From: Onchocerca volvulus
Lineage: Eukaryota > Nematoda > Chromadorea > Rhabditida > Onchocercidae
DNA: 64,000 nt
Assembly: GCA_000499405.2 (NCBI GenBank)
Contig: HG738136.1
Span: 248,001 to 312,000, forward strand
Reading direction: 5' to 3'
In this document: in pieces, positions 12,601-27,600 of the stretch
Layout: each line of letters opens with the position of its first letter
Numbering within the stretch: the stretch's first letter is position 1
Made by a program: the position numbers and the translations under genes
The notes under the pieces: generated by a model
The model's input: only the letters and a program-made list of their open reading frames with translations
What the model was told of the DNA's origin: nothing
Databases searched by the model: none

Positions 12601-15600
12601 CAAATTCTGTCTCAAACTGAAAATCATCAAATTTCAACAGCTATAGCTCCTTCTTTGTATCACCAATATTTCAGTTTTTGTTGTCCCGCTCATGCAGGAC
12701 GTTCCAAAATTTCGCTTCAAGCCACAGCAGTCGAAACTCTGGGCAGAAACATTCAATTACCTCAAACTTGGGTAATTAAACCAATGTTTGTAACTACTTC
12801 ATTCTCATATGACTGTTGTACATTCAAAAATAATTAGATTGCTACTCAAGAAGTTTTCGAAAAAAACAAAATACGTCAACAACACCTTTGATTTCAAAAG
12901 GGAGAATGTACATCAAATTCTGTCTCAAACTGAAAATCATCAAATTTCAACAGCTATAGCTCCTTCTTTGTATCACCAATATTTCATTTTTTGTTGTCCT
13001 GCTCATGCAGGACGTTCCAAAATTTCACTTCAAGCCACAGCAGTCGAAACTCTGGGCAGAAATATTCAATTACCTCAAACTTGGGTAATTAAACCAATGT
13101 TTGTAACTACTTCATTCTCATATGACTGTTGTACATTCAAAAATAATTAGATTGCTACTCAAGAAGTTTTCGAAAAAAACAAAATACGTCAACAACACCT
13201 TTGATTTCAAAAGGGAGAATGTACATCAAATTCTGTCTCAAACTGAAAATCATCAAATTTCAACAGCTATAGCTCCTTCTTTGTATCACCAATATTTCAT
13301 TTTTTGTTGTCCCGCTCATGCAGGACGTTCCAAAATTTCGCTTCAAGCCACAGCAGTCGAAACTCTGGGCAGAAACATTCAATTACCTCAAACTTGGGTA
13401 ATTAAACCAATGTTTGTAACTACTTCATTCTCATATGACTGTTGTACATTCAAAAATAATTAGATTGCTACTCAAGAAGTTTTCGAAAAAAACAAAATAC
13501 GTCAACAACACCTTTGATTTCAAAAGGGAGAATGTACATCAAATTCTGTCTCAAACTGAAAATCATCAAATTTCAACAGCTATAGCTCCTTCTTTGTATC
13601 ACCAATATTTCATTTTTTGTTGTCCCGCTCATGCAGGACGTTCCAAAATTTCGCTTCAAGCCACAGCAGTCGAAACTCTGGGCAGAAACATTCAATTACC
13701 TCAAACTTGGGTAATTAAACCAATGTTTGTAACTACTTCATTCTCATATGACTGTTGTACATTCAAAAATAATTAGATTGCTACTCAAGAAGTTTTCGAA
13801 AAAAACAAAATACGTCAACAACACCTTTGATTTCAAAAGGGAGAATGTACATCAAATTCTGTCTCAAACTGAAAATCATCAAATTTCAACAGCTATAGCT
13901 CCTTCTTTGTATCACCAATATTTCATTTTTTGTTGTCCCGCTCATGCAGGACGTTCCAAAATTTCGCTTCAAGCCACAGCAGTCGAAACTCTGGGCAGAA
14001 ACATTCAATTACCTCAAACTTGGGTAATTAAACCAATGTTTGTAACTACTTCATTCTCATATGACTGTTGTACATTCAAAAATAATTAGATTGCTACTCA
14101 AGAAGTTTTCGAAAAAAACAAAATACGTCAACAACACCTTTGATTTCAAAAGGGAGAATGTACATCAAATTCTGTCTCAAACTGAAAATCATCAAATTTC
14201 AACAGCTATAGCTCCTTCTTTGTATCACCAATATTTCATTTTTTGTTGTCCCGCTCATGCAGGACGTTCCAAAATTTCGCTTCAAGCCACAGCAGTCGAA
14301 ACTCTGGGCAGAAACATTCAATTACCTCAAACTTGGGTAATTAAACCAATGTTTGTAACTACTTCATTCTCATATGACTGTTGTACATTCAAAAATAATT
14401 AGATTGCTACTCAAGAAGTTTTCGAAAAAAACAAAATACGTCAACAACACCTTTGATTTCAAAAGGGAGAATGTACATCAAATTCTGTCTCAAACTGAAA
14501 ATCATCAAATTTCAACAGCTATAGCTCCTTCTTTGTATCACCAATATTTCATTTTTTGTTGTCCCGCTCATGCAGGACGTTCCAAAATTTCGCTTCAAGC
14601 CACAGCAGTCGAAACTCTGGGCAGAAACATTCAATTACCTCAAACTTGGGTAATTAAACCAATGTTTGTAACTACTTCATTCTCATATGACTGTTGTACA
14701 TTCAAAAATAATTAGATTGCTACTCAAGAAGTTTTCGAAAAAAACAAAATACGTCAACAACACCTTTGATTTCAAAAGGGAGAATGTACATCAAATTCTG
14801 TCTCAAACTGAAAATCATCAAATTTCAACAGCTATAGCTCCTTCTTTGTATCACCAATATTTCATTTTTTGTTGTCCCGCTCATGCAGGACGTTCCAAAA
14901 TTTCGCTTCAAGCCACAGCAGTCGAAACTCTGGGCAGAAACATTCAATTACCTCAAACTTGGGTAATTAAACCAATGTTTGTAACTACTTCATTCTCATA
15001 TGACTGTTGTACATTCAAAAATAATTAGATTGCTACTCAAGAAGTTTTCGAAAAAAACAAAATACGTCAACAACACCTTTGATTTCAAAAGGGAGAATGT
15101 ACATCAAATTCTGTCTCAAACTGAAAATCATCAAATTTCAACAGCTATAGCTCCTTCTTTGTATCACCAATATTTCATTTTTTGTTGTCCCGCTCATGCA
15201 GGACGTTCCAAAATTTCGCTTCAAGCCACAGCAGTCGAAACTCTGGGCAGAAACATTCAATTACCTCAAACTTGGGTAATTAAACCAATGTTTGTAACTA
15301 CTTCATTCTCATATGACTGTTGTACATTCAAAAATAATTAGATTGCTACTCAAGAAGTTTTCGAAAAAAACAAAATACGTCAACAACACCTTTGATTTCA
15401 AAAGGGAGAATGTACATCAAATTCTGTCTCAAACTGAAAATCATCAAATTTCAACAGCTATAGCTCCTTCTTTGTATCACCAATATTTCATTTTTTGTTG
15501 TCCCGCTCATGCAGGACGTTCCAAAATTTCGCTTCAAGCCACAGCAGTCGAAACTCTGGGCAGAAACATTCAATTACCTCAAACTTGGGTAATTAAACCA

Positions 15601-18600
15601 ATGTTTGTAACTACTTCATTCTCATATGACTGTTGTACATTCAAAAATAATTAGATTGCTACTCAAGAAGTTTTCGAAAAAAACAAAATACGTCAACAAC
15701 ACCTTTGATTTCAAAAGGGAGAATGTACATCAAATTCTGTCTCAAACTGAAAATCATCAAATTTCAACAGCTATAGCTCCTTCTTTGTATCACCAATATT
15801 TCATTTTTTGTTGTCCCGCTCATGCAGGACGTTCCAAAATTTCGCTTCAAGCCACAGCAGTCGAAACTCTGGGCAGAAACATTCAATTACCTCAAACTTG
15901 GGTAATTAAACCAATGTTTGTAACTACTTCATTCTCATATGACTGTTGTACATTCAAAAATAATTAGATTGCTACTCAAGAAGTTTTCGAAAAAAACAAA
16001 ATACGTCAACAACACCTTTGATTTCAAAAGGGAGAATGTACATCAAATTCTGTCTCAAACTGAAAATCATCGAATTTCAACAGCTATAGCTCCTTCTTTG
16101 TATCACCAATATTTCATTTTTTGTTGTCCCGCTCATGCAGGACGTTCCAAAATTTCGCTTCAAGCCACAGCAGTCGAAACTCTGGGCAGAAACATTCAAT
16201 TACCTCAAACTTGGGTAATTAAACCAATGTTTGTAACTACTTCATTCTCATATGACTGTTGTACATTCAAAACTAATTAGATTGCTACTCAAGAAGTTTT
16301 CGAAAAAAACAAAATACGTCAACAACACCTTTGATTTCAAAAGGGAGAATGTACATCAAATTCTGTCTCAAACTGAAAATCATCAAATTTCAACAGCTAT
16401 AGCTCCTTCTTTGTATCACCAATATTTCATTTTTTGTTGTCCCGCTCATGCAGGACGTTCCAAAATTTCGCTTCAAGCCACAGCAGTCGAAACTCTGGGC
16501 AGAAACATTCAATTACCTCAAACTTGGGTAATTAAACCAATGTTTGTAACTACTTCATTCTCATATGACTGTTGTACATTCAAAAATAATTAGATTGCTA
16601 CTCAAGAAGTTTTCGAAAAAAACAAAATACGTCAACAACACCTTTGATTTCAAAAGGGAGAATGTACATCAAATTCTGTCTCAAACTGAAAATCATCAAA
16701 TTTCAACAGCTATAGCTCCTTCTTTGTATCACCAATATTTCATTTTTTGTTGTCCCGCTCATGCAGGACGTTCCAAAATTTCGCTTCAAGCCACAGCAGT
16801 CGAAACTCTGGGCAGAAACATTCAATTACCTCAAACTTGGGTAATTAAACCAATGTTTGTAACTACTTCATTCTCATATGACTGTTGTACATTCAAAAAT
16901 AATTAGATTGCTACTCAAGAAGTTTTCGAAAAAAACAAAATACGTCAACAACACCTTTGATTTCAAAAGGGAGAATGTACATCAAATTCTGTCTCAAACT
17001 GAAAATCATCAAATTTCAACAGCTATAGCTCCTTCTTTGTATCACCAATATTTCATTTTTTGTTGTCCCGCTCATGCAGGACGTTCCAAAATTTCGCTTC
17101 AAGCCACAGCAGTCGAAACTCTGGGCAGAAACATTCAATTACCTCAAACTTGGGTAATTAAACCAATGTTTGTAACTACTTCATTCTCATATGACTGTTG
17201 TACATTCAAAAATAATTAGATTGCTACTCAAGAAGTTTTCGAAAAAAACAAAATACGTCAACAACACCTTTGATTTCAAAAGGGAGAATGTACATCAAAT
17301 TCTGTCTCAAACTGAAAATCATCAAATTTCAACAGCTATAGCTCCTTCTTTGTATCACCAATATTTCAGTTTTTGTTGTCCCGCTCATGCAGGACGTTCC
17401 AAAATTTCGCTTCAAGCCACAGCAGTCGAAACTCTGGGCAGAAACATTCAATTACCTCAAACTTGGGTAATTAAACCAATGTTTGTAACTACTTCATTCT
17501 CATATGACTGTTGTACATTCAAAAATAATTAGATTGCTACTCAAGAAGTTTTCGAAAAAAACAAAATACGTCAACAACACCTTTGATTTCAAAAGGGAGA
17601 ATGTACATCAAATTCTGTCTCAAACTGAAAATCATCAAATTTCAACAGCTATAGCTCCTTCTTTGTATCACCAATATTTCATTTTTTGTTGTCCCGCTCA
17701 TGCAGGACGTTCCAAAATTTCGCTTCAAGCCACAGCAGTCGAAACTCTGGGCAGAAACATTCAATTACCTCAAACTTGGGTAATTAAACCAATGTTTGTA
17801 ACTACTTCATTCTCATATGACTGTTGTACATTCAAAAATAATTAGATTGCTACTCAAGAAGTTTTCGAAAAAAACAAAATACGTCAACAACACCTTTGAT
17901 TTCAAAAGGGAGAATGTACATCAAATTCTGTCTCAAACTGAAAATCATCAAATTTCAACAGCTATAGCTCCTTCTTTGTATCACCAATATTTCATTTTTT
18001 GTTGTCCCGCTCATGCAGGACGTTCCAAAATTTCGCTTCAAGCCACAGCAGTCGAAACTCTGGGCAGAAACATTCAATTACCTCAAACTTGGGTAATTAA
18101 ACCAATGTTTGTAACTACTTCATTCTCATATGACTGTTGTACATTCAAAAATAATTAGATTGCTACTCAAGAAGTTTTCGAAAAAAACAAAATACGTCAA
18201 CAACACCTTTGATTTCAAAAGGGAGAATGTACATCAAATTCTGTCTCAAACTGAAAATCATCAAATTTCAACAGCTATAGCTCCTTCTTTGTATCACCAA
18301 TATTTCATTTTTTGTTGTCCCGCTCATGCAGGACGTTCCAAAATTTCGCTTCAAGCCACAGCAGTCGAAACTCTGGGCAGAAACATTCAATTACCTCAAA
18401 CTTGGGTAATTAAACCAATGTTTGTAACTACTTCATTCTCATATGACTGTTGTACATTCAAAAATAATTAGATTGCTACTCAAGAAGTTTTCGAAAAAAA
18501 CAAAATACGTCAACAACACCTTTGATTTCAAAAGGGAGAATGTACATCAAATTCTGTCTCAAACTGAAAATCATCAAATTTCAACAGCTATAGCTCCTTC

Positions 18601-21600
18601 TTTGTATCACCAATATTTCATTTTTTGTTGTCCCGCTCATGCAGGACGTTCCAAAATTTCGCTTCAAGCCACAGCAGTCGAAACTCTGGGCAGAAACATT
18701 CAATTACCTCAAACTTGGGTAATTAAACCAATGTTTGTAACTACTTCATTCTCATATGACTGTTGTACATTCAAAAATAATTAGATTGCTACTCAAGAAG
18801 TTTTCGAAAAAAACAAAATACGTCAACAACACCTTTGATTTCAAAAGGGAGAATGTACATCAAATTCTGTCTCAAACTGAAAATCATCAAATTTCAACAG
18901 CTATAGCTCCTTCTTTGTATCACCAATATTTCATTTTTTGTTGTCCCGCTCATGCAGGACGTTCCAAAATTTCGCTTCAAGCCACAGCAGTCGAAACTCT
19001 GGGCAGAAACATTCAATTACCTCAAACTTGGGTAATTAAACCAATGTTTGTAACTACTTCATTCTCATATGACTGTTGTACATTCAAAAATAATTAGATT
19101 GCTACTCAAGAAGTTTTCGAAAAAAACAAAATACGTCAACAACACCTTTGATTTCAAAAGGGAGAATGTACATCAAATTCTGTCTCAAACTGAAAATCTT
19201 CAAATTTCAATACCTACAGCTCCTTCTTTGTATCACTTATATTTCATTTTTTGTTGTCCTGCTCATGCAGGACGTTCCAAAATTTCGCTTCAAGCCACAG
19301 CAGTCGAAACTCTGGGCAGAAACATTCAATTACCTCAAACTTGGGTAATTAAACCAATGTTTGTAACTACTTCATTCTCATATGACTGTTGTACATTCAA
19401 AAATAATTAGATTGCTACTCAAGAAGTTTTCGAAAAAAACAAAATACGTCAACAACACCTTTGATTTCAAAAGGGAGAATGTACATCAAATTCTGTCTCA
19501 AACTGAAAATCATCAAATTTCAACAGCTATAGCTCCTTCTTTGTATCACCAATATTTCATTTTTTGTTGTCCCGCTCATGCAGGACGTTCCAAAATTTCG
19601 CTTCAAGCCACAGCAGTCGAAACTCTGGGCAGAAACATTCAATTACCTCAAACTTGGGTAATTAAACCAATGTTTGTAACTACTTCATTCTCATATGACT
19701 GTTGTACATTCAAAAATAATTAGATTGCTACTCAAGAAGTTTTCGAAAAAAACAAAATACGTCAACAACACCTTTGATTTCAAAAGGGAGAATGTACATC
19801 AAATTCTGTCTCAAACTGAAAATCATCAAATTTCAACAGCTATAGCTCCTTCTTTGTATCACCAATATTTCATTTTTTGTTGTCCCGCTCATGCAGGACG
19901 TTCCAAAATTTCGCTTCAAGCCACAGCAGTCGAAACTCTGGGCAGAAACATTCAATTACCTCAAACTTGGGTAATTAAACCAATGTTTGTAACTACTTCA
20001 TTCTCATATGACTGTTGTACATTCAAAAATAATTAGATTGCTACTCAAGAAGTTTTCGAAAAAAACAAAATACGTCAACAACACCTTTGATTTCAAAAGG
20101 GAGAATGTACATCAAATTCTGTCTCAAACTGAAAATCATCAAATTTCAACAGCTATAGCTCCTTCTTTGTATCACCAATATTTCATTTTTTGTTGTCCCG
20201 CTCATGCAGGACGTTCCAAAATTTCGCTTCAAGCCACAGCAGTCGAAACTCTGGGCAGAAACATTCAATTACCTCAAACTTGGGTAATTAAACCAATGTT
20301 TGTAACTACTTCATTCTCATATGACTGTTGTACATTCAAAAATAATTAGATTGCTACTCAAGAAGTTTTCGAAAAAAACAAAATACGTCAACAACACCTT
20401 TGATTTCAAAAGGGAGAATGTACATCAAATTCTGTCTCAAACTGAAAATCATCAAATTTCAACAGCTATAGCTCCTTCTTTGTATCACCAATATTTCATT
20501 TTTTGTTGTCCCGCTCATGCAGGACGTTCCAAAATTTCGCTTCAAGCCACAGCAGTCGAAACTCTGGGCAGAAACATTCAATTACCTCAAACTTGGGTAA
20601 TTAAACCAATGTTTGTAACTACTTCATTCTCATATGACTGTTGTACATTCAAAAATAATTAGATTGCTACTCAAGAAGTTTTCGAAAAAAACAAAACATG
20701 TCTACAACACCTTTGATTTCAAAAGGGAGAATGTACATCAAATTCTGTCTCAAACTGAAAATCATCAAATTTCAACAGCTATAGCTCCTTCTTTGTATCA
20801 CCAATATTTCATTTTTTGTTGTCCCGCTCATGCAGGACGTTCCAAAATTTCGCTTCAAGCCACAGCAGTCGAAACTCTGGGCAGAAACATTCAATTACCT
20901 CAAACTTGGGTAATTAAACCAATGTTTGTAACTACTTCATTCTCATATGACTGTTGTACATTCAAAAATAATTAGATTGCTACTCAAGAAGTTTTCGAAA
21001 AAAACAAAATACGTCAACAACACCTTTGATTTCAAAAGGGAGAATGTACATCAAATTCTGTCTCAAACTGAAAATCATCAAATTTCAACAGCTATAGCTC
21101 CTTCTTTGTATCACCAATATTTCATTTTTTGTTGTCCCGCTCATGCAGGACGTTCCAAAATTTCGCTTCAAGCCACAGCAGTCGAAACTCTGGGCAGAAA
21201 CATTCAATTACCTCAAACTTGGGTAATTAAACCAATGTTTGTAACTACTTCATTCTCATATGACTGTTGTACATTCAAAAATAATTAGATTGCTACTCAA
21301 GAAGTTTTCGAAAAAAACAAAATACGTCAACAACACCTTTGATTTCAAAAGGGAGAATGTACATCAAATTCTGTCTCAAACTGAAAATCATCAAATTTCA
21401 ACAGCTATAGCTCCTTCTTTGTATCACCAATATTTCATTTTTTGTTGTCCCGCTCATGCAGGACGTTCCAAAATTTCGCTTCAAGCCACAGCAGTCGAAA
21501 CTCTGGGCAGAACATTCAATTACCTCAAACTTGGGTAATTAAACCAATGTTTGTAACTACTTCATTCTCATATGACTGTTGTACATTCAAAAATAATTAG

Positions 21601-24600
21601 ATTGCTACTCAAGAAGTTTTCGAAAAAAACAAAATACGTCAACAACACCTTTGATTTCAAAAGGGAGAATGTACATCAAATTCTGTCTCAAACTGAAAAT
21701 CATCAAATTTCAACAGCTATAGCTCCTTCTTTGTATCACCAATATTTCAGTTTTTGTTGTCCCGCTCATGCAGGACGTTCCAAAATTTCGCTTCAAGCCA
21801 CAGCAGTCGAAACTCTGGGCAGAAACATTCAATTACCTCAAACTTGGGTAATTAAACCAATGTTTGTAACTACTTCATTCTCATATGACTGTTGTACATT
21901 CAAAAATAATTAGATTGCTACTCAAGAAGTTTTCGAAAAAAACAAAATACGTCAACAACACCTTTGATTTCAAAAGGGAGAATGTACATCAAATTCTGTC
22001 TCAAACTGAAAATCATCAAATTTCAACAGCTATAGCTCCTTCTTTGTATCACCAATATTTCATTTTTTGTTGTCCCGCTCATGCAGGACGTTCCAAAATT
22101 TCGCTTCAAGCCACAGCAGTCGAAACTCTGGGCAGAAACATTCAATTACCTCAAACTTGGGTAATTAAACCAATGTTTGTAACTACTTCATTCTCATATG
22201 ACTGTTCTGCATTCAAAAATAATTAGATTGCTACTCAAGAAGTTTTCGAAAAAAACAAAATACGTCAACAACACCTTTGATTTCAAAAGGGAGAATGTAC
22301 ATCAAATTCTGTCTCAAACTGAAAATCATCAAATTTCAACAGCTATAGCTCCTTCTTTGTATCACCAATATTTCATTTTTTGTTGTCCCGCTCATGCAGG
22401 ACGTTCCAAAATTTCGCTTCAAGCCACAGCAGTCGAAACTCTGGGCAGAAACATTCAATTACCTCAAACTTGGGTAATTAAACCAATGTTTGTAACTACT
22501 TCATTCTCATATGACTGTTGTACATTCAAAAATAATTAGATTGCTACTCAAGAAGTTTTCGAAAAAAACAAAATACGTCAACAACACCTTTGATTTCAAA
22601 AGGGAGAATGTACATCAAATTCTGTCTCAAACTGAAAATCATCAAATTTCAACAGCTATAGCTCCTTCTTTGTATCACCAATATTTCATTTTTTGTTGTC
22701 CCGCTCATGCAGGACGTTCCAAAATTTCGCTTCAAGCCACAGCAGTCGAAACTCTGGGCAGAAACATTCAATTACCTCAAACTTGGGTAATTAAACCAAT
22801 GTTTGTAACTACTTCATTCTCATATGACTGTTGTACATTCAAAAATAATTAGATTGCTACTCAAGAAGTTTTCGAAAAAAACAAAATACGTCAACAACAC
22901 CTTTGATTTCAAAAGGGAGAATGTACATCAAATTCTGTCTCAAACTGAAAATCATCAAATTTCAACAGCTATAGCTCCTTCTTTGTATCACCAATATTTC
23001 ATTTTTTGTTGTCCCGCTCATGCAGGACGTTCCAAAATTTCGCTTCAAGCCACAGCAGTCGAAACTCTGGGCAGAAACATTCAATTACCTCAAACTTGGG
23101 TAATTAAACCAATGTTTGTAACTACTTCATTCTCATATGACTGTTGTACATTCAAAAATAATTAGATTGCTACTCAAGAAGTTTTCGAAAAAAACAAAAT
23201 ACGTCAACAACACCTTTGATTTCAAAAGGGAGAATGTACATCAAATTCTGTCTCAAACTGAAAATCATCAAATTTCAACAGCTATAGCTCCTTCTTTGTA
23301 TCACCAATATTTCATTTTTTGTTGTCCCGCTCATGCAGGACGTTCCAAAATTTCGCTTCAAGCCACAGCAGTCGAAACTCTGGGCAGAAACATTCAATTA
23401 CCTCAAACTTGGGTAATTAAACCAATGTTTGTAACTACTTCATTCTCATATGACTGTTGTACATTCAAAAATAATTAGATTGCTACTCAAGAAGTTTTCG
23501 AAAAAAACAAAATACGTCAACAACACCTTTGATTTCAAAAGGGAGAATGTACATCAAATTCTGTCTCAAACTGAAAATCATCAAATTTCAACAGCTATAG
23601 CTCCTTCTTTGTATCACCAATATTTCATTTTTTGTTGTCCCGCTCATGCAGGACGTTCCAAAATTTCGCTTCAAGCCACAGCAGTCGAAACTCTGGGCAG
23701 AAACATTCAATTACCTCAAACTTGGGTAATTAAACCAATGTTTGTAACTACTTCATTCTCATATGACTGTTGTACATTCAAAAATAATTAGATTGCTACT
23801 CAAGAAGTTTTCGAAAAAAACAAAATACGTCAACAACACCTTTGATTTCAAAAGGGAGAATGTACATCAAATTCTGTCTCAAACTGAAAATCATCAAATT
23901 TCAACAGCTATAGCTCCTTCTTTGTATCACCAATATTTCATTTTTTGTTGTCCCGCTCATGCAGGACGTTCCAAAATTTCGCTTCAAGCCACAGCAGTCG
24001 AAACTCTGGGCAGAAACATTCAATTACCTCAAACTTGGGTAATTAAACCAATGTTTGTAACTACTTCATTCTCATATGACTGTTGTACATTCAAAAATAA
24101 TTAGATTGCTACTCAAGAAGTTTTCGAAAAAAACAAAATACGTCAACAACACCTTTGATTTCAAAAGGGAGAATGTACATCAAATTCTGTCTCAAACTGA
24201 AAATCATCAAATTTCAACAGCTATAGCTCCTTCTTTGTATCACCAATATTTCATTTTTTGTTGTCCCGCTCATGCAGGACGTTCCAAAATTTCGCTTCAA
24301 GCCACAGCAGTCGAAACTCTGGGCAGAAACATTCAATTACCTCAAACTTGGGTAATTAAACCAATGTTTGTAACTACTTCATTCTCATATGACTGTTGTA
24401 CATTCAAAAATAATTAGATTGCTACTCAAGAAGTTTTCGAAAAAAACAAAATACGTCAACAACACCTTTGATTTCAAAAGGGAGAATGTACATCAAATTC
24501 TGTCTCAAACTGAAAATCATCAAATTTCAACAGCTATAGCTCCTTCTTTGTATCACCAATATTTCATTTTTTGTTGTCCCGCTCATGCAGGACGTTCCAA

Positions 24601-27600
24601 AATTTCGCTTCAAGCCACAGCAGTCGAAACTCTGGGCAGAAACATTCAATTACCTCAAACTTGGGTAATTAAACCAATGTTTGTAACTACTTCATTCTCA
24701 TATGACTGTTGTACATTCAAAAATAATTAGATTGCTACTCAAGAAGTTTTCGAAAAAAACAAAATACGTCAACAACACCTTTGATTTCAAAAGGGAGAAT
24801 GTACATCAAATTCTGTCTCAAACTGAAAATCATCAAATTTCAACAGCTATAGCTCCTTCTTTGTATCACCAATATTTCATTTTTTGTTGTCCTGCTCATG
24901 CAGGACGTTCCAAAATTTCACTTCAAGCCACAGCAGTCGAAACTCTGGGCAGAAATATTCAATTACCTCAAACTTGGGTAATTAAACCAATGTTTGTAAC
25001 TACTTCATTCTCATATGACTGTTGTACATTCAAAAATAATTAGATTGCTACTCAAGAAGTTTTCGAAAAAAACAAAATACGTCAACAACACCTTTGATTT
25101 CAAAAGGGAGAATGTACATCAAATTCTGTCTCAAACTGAAAATCATCAAATTTCAACAGCTATAGCTCCTTCTTTGTATCACCAATATTTCATTTTTTGT
25201 TGTCCCGCTCATGCAGGACGTTCCAAAATTTCGCTTCAAGCCACAGCAGTCGAAACTCTGGGCAGAAACATTCAATTACCTCAAACTTGGGTAATTAAAC
25301 CAATGTTTGTAACTACTTCATTCTCATATGACTGTTGTACATTCAAAAATAATTAGATTGCTACTCAAGAAGTTTTCGAAAAAAACAAAATACGTCAACA
25401 ACACCTTTGATTTCAAAAGGGAGAATGTACATCAAATTCTGTCTCAAACTGAAAATCATCAAATTTCAACAGCTATAGCTCCTTCTTTGTATCACCAATA
25501 TTTCATTTTTTGTTGTCCCGCTCATGCAGGACGTTCCAAAATTTCGCTTCAAGCCACAGCAGTCGAAACTCTGGGCAGAAACATTCAATTACCTCAAACT
25601 TGGGTAATTAAACCAATGTTTGTAACTACTTCATTCTCATATGACTGTTGTACATTCAAAAATAATTAGATTGCTACTCAAGAAGTTTTCGAAAAAAACA
25701 AAATACGTCAACAACACCTTTGATTTCAAAAGGGAGAATGTACATCAAATTCTGTCTCAAACTGAAAATCATCAAATTTCAACAGCTATAGCTCCTTCTT
25801 TGTATCACCAATATTTCATTTTTTGTTGTCCCGCTCATGCAGGACGTTCCAAAATTTCGCTTCAAGCCACAGCAGTCGAAACTCTGGGCAGAAACATTCA
25901 ATTACCTCAAACTTGGGTAATTAAACCAATGTTTGTAACTACTTCATTCTCATATGACTGTTGTACATTCAAAAATAATTAGATTGCTACTCAAGAAGTT
26001 TTCGAAAAAAACAAAATACGTCAACAACACCTTTGATTTCAAAAGGGAGAATGTACATCAAATTCTGTCTCAAACTGAAAATCATCAAATTTCAACAGCT
26101 ATAGCTCCTTCTTTGTATCACCAATATTTCATTTTTTGTTGTCCCGCTCATGCAGGACGTTCCAAAATTTCGCTTCAAGCCACAGCAGTCGAAACTCTGG
26201 GCAGAAACATTCAATTACCTCAAACTTGGGTAATTAAACCAATGTTTGTAACTACTTCATTCTCATATGACTGTTGTACATTCAAAAATAATTAGATTGC
26301 TACTCAAGAAGTTTTCGAAAAAAACAAAATACGTCAACAACACCTTTGATTTCAAAAGGGAGAATGTACATCAAATTCTGTCTCAAACTGAAAATCATCA
26401 AATTTCAACAGCTATAGCTCCTTCTTTGTATCACCAATATTTCATTTTTTGTTGTCCCGCTCATGCAGGACGTTCCAAAATTTCGCTTCAAGCCACAGCA
26501 GTCGAAACTCTGGGCAGAAACATTCAATTACCTCAAACTTGGGTAATTAAACCAATGTTTGTAACTACTTCATTCTCATATGACTGTTGTACATTCAAAA
26601 ATAATTAGATTGCTACTCAAGAAGTTTTCGAAAAAAACAAAATACGTCAACAACACCTTTGATTTCAAAAGGGAGAATGTACATCAAATTCTGTCTCAAA
26701 CTGAAAATCATCAAATTTCAACAGCTATAGCTCCTTCTTTGTATCACCAATATTTCATTTTTTGTTGTCCCGCTCATGCAGGACGTTCCAAAATTTCGCT
26801 TCAAGCCACAGCAGTCGAAACTCTGGGCAGAAACATTCAATTACCTCAAACTTGGGTAATTAAACCAATGTTTGTAACTACTTCATTCTCATATGACTGT
26901 TGTACATTCAAAAATAATTAGATTGCTACTCAAGAAGTTTTCGAAAAAAACAAAATACGTCAACAACACCTTTGATTTCAAAAGGGAGAATGTACATCAA
27001 ATTCTGTCTCAAACTGAAAATCATCAAATTTCAACAGCTATAGCTCCTTCTTTGTATCACCAATATTTCAGTTTTTGTTGTCCCGCTCATGCAGGACGTT
27101 CCAAAATTTCGCTTCAAGCCACAGCAGTCGAAACTCTGGGCAGAAACATTCAATTACCTCAAACTTGGGTAATTAAACCAATGTTTGTAACTACTTCATT
27201 CTCATATGACTGTTGTACATTCAAAAATAATTAGATTGCTACTCAAGAAGTTTTCGAAAAAAACAAAATACGTCAACAACACCTTTGATTTCAAAAGGGA
27301 GAATGTACATCAAATTCTGTCTCAAACTGAAAATCATCAAATTTCAACAGCTATAGCTCCTTCTTTGTATCACCAATATTTCATTTTTTGTTGTCCCGCT
27401 CATGCAGGACGTTCCAAAATTTCGCTTCAAGCCACAGCAGTCGAAACTCTGGGCAGAAACATTCAATTACCTCAAACTTGGGTAATTAAACCAATGTTTG
27501 TAACTACTTCATTCTCATATGACTGTTGTACATTCAAAAATAATTAGATTGCTACTCAAGAAGTTTTCGAAAAAAACAAAATACGTCAACAACACCTTTG

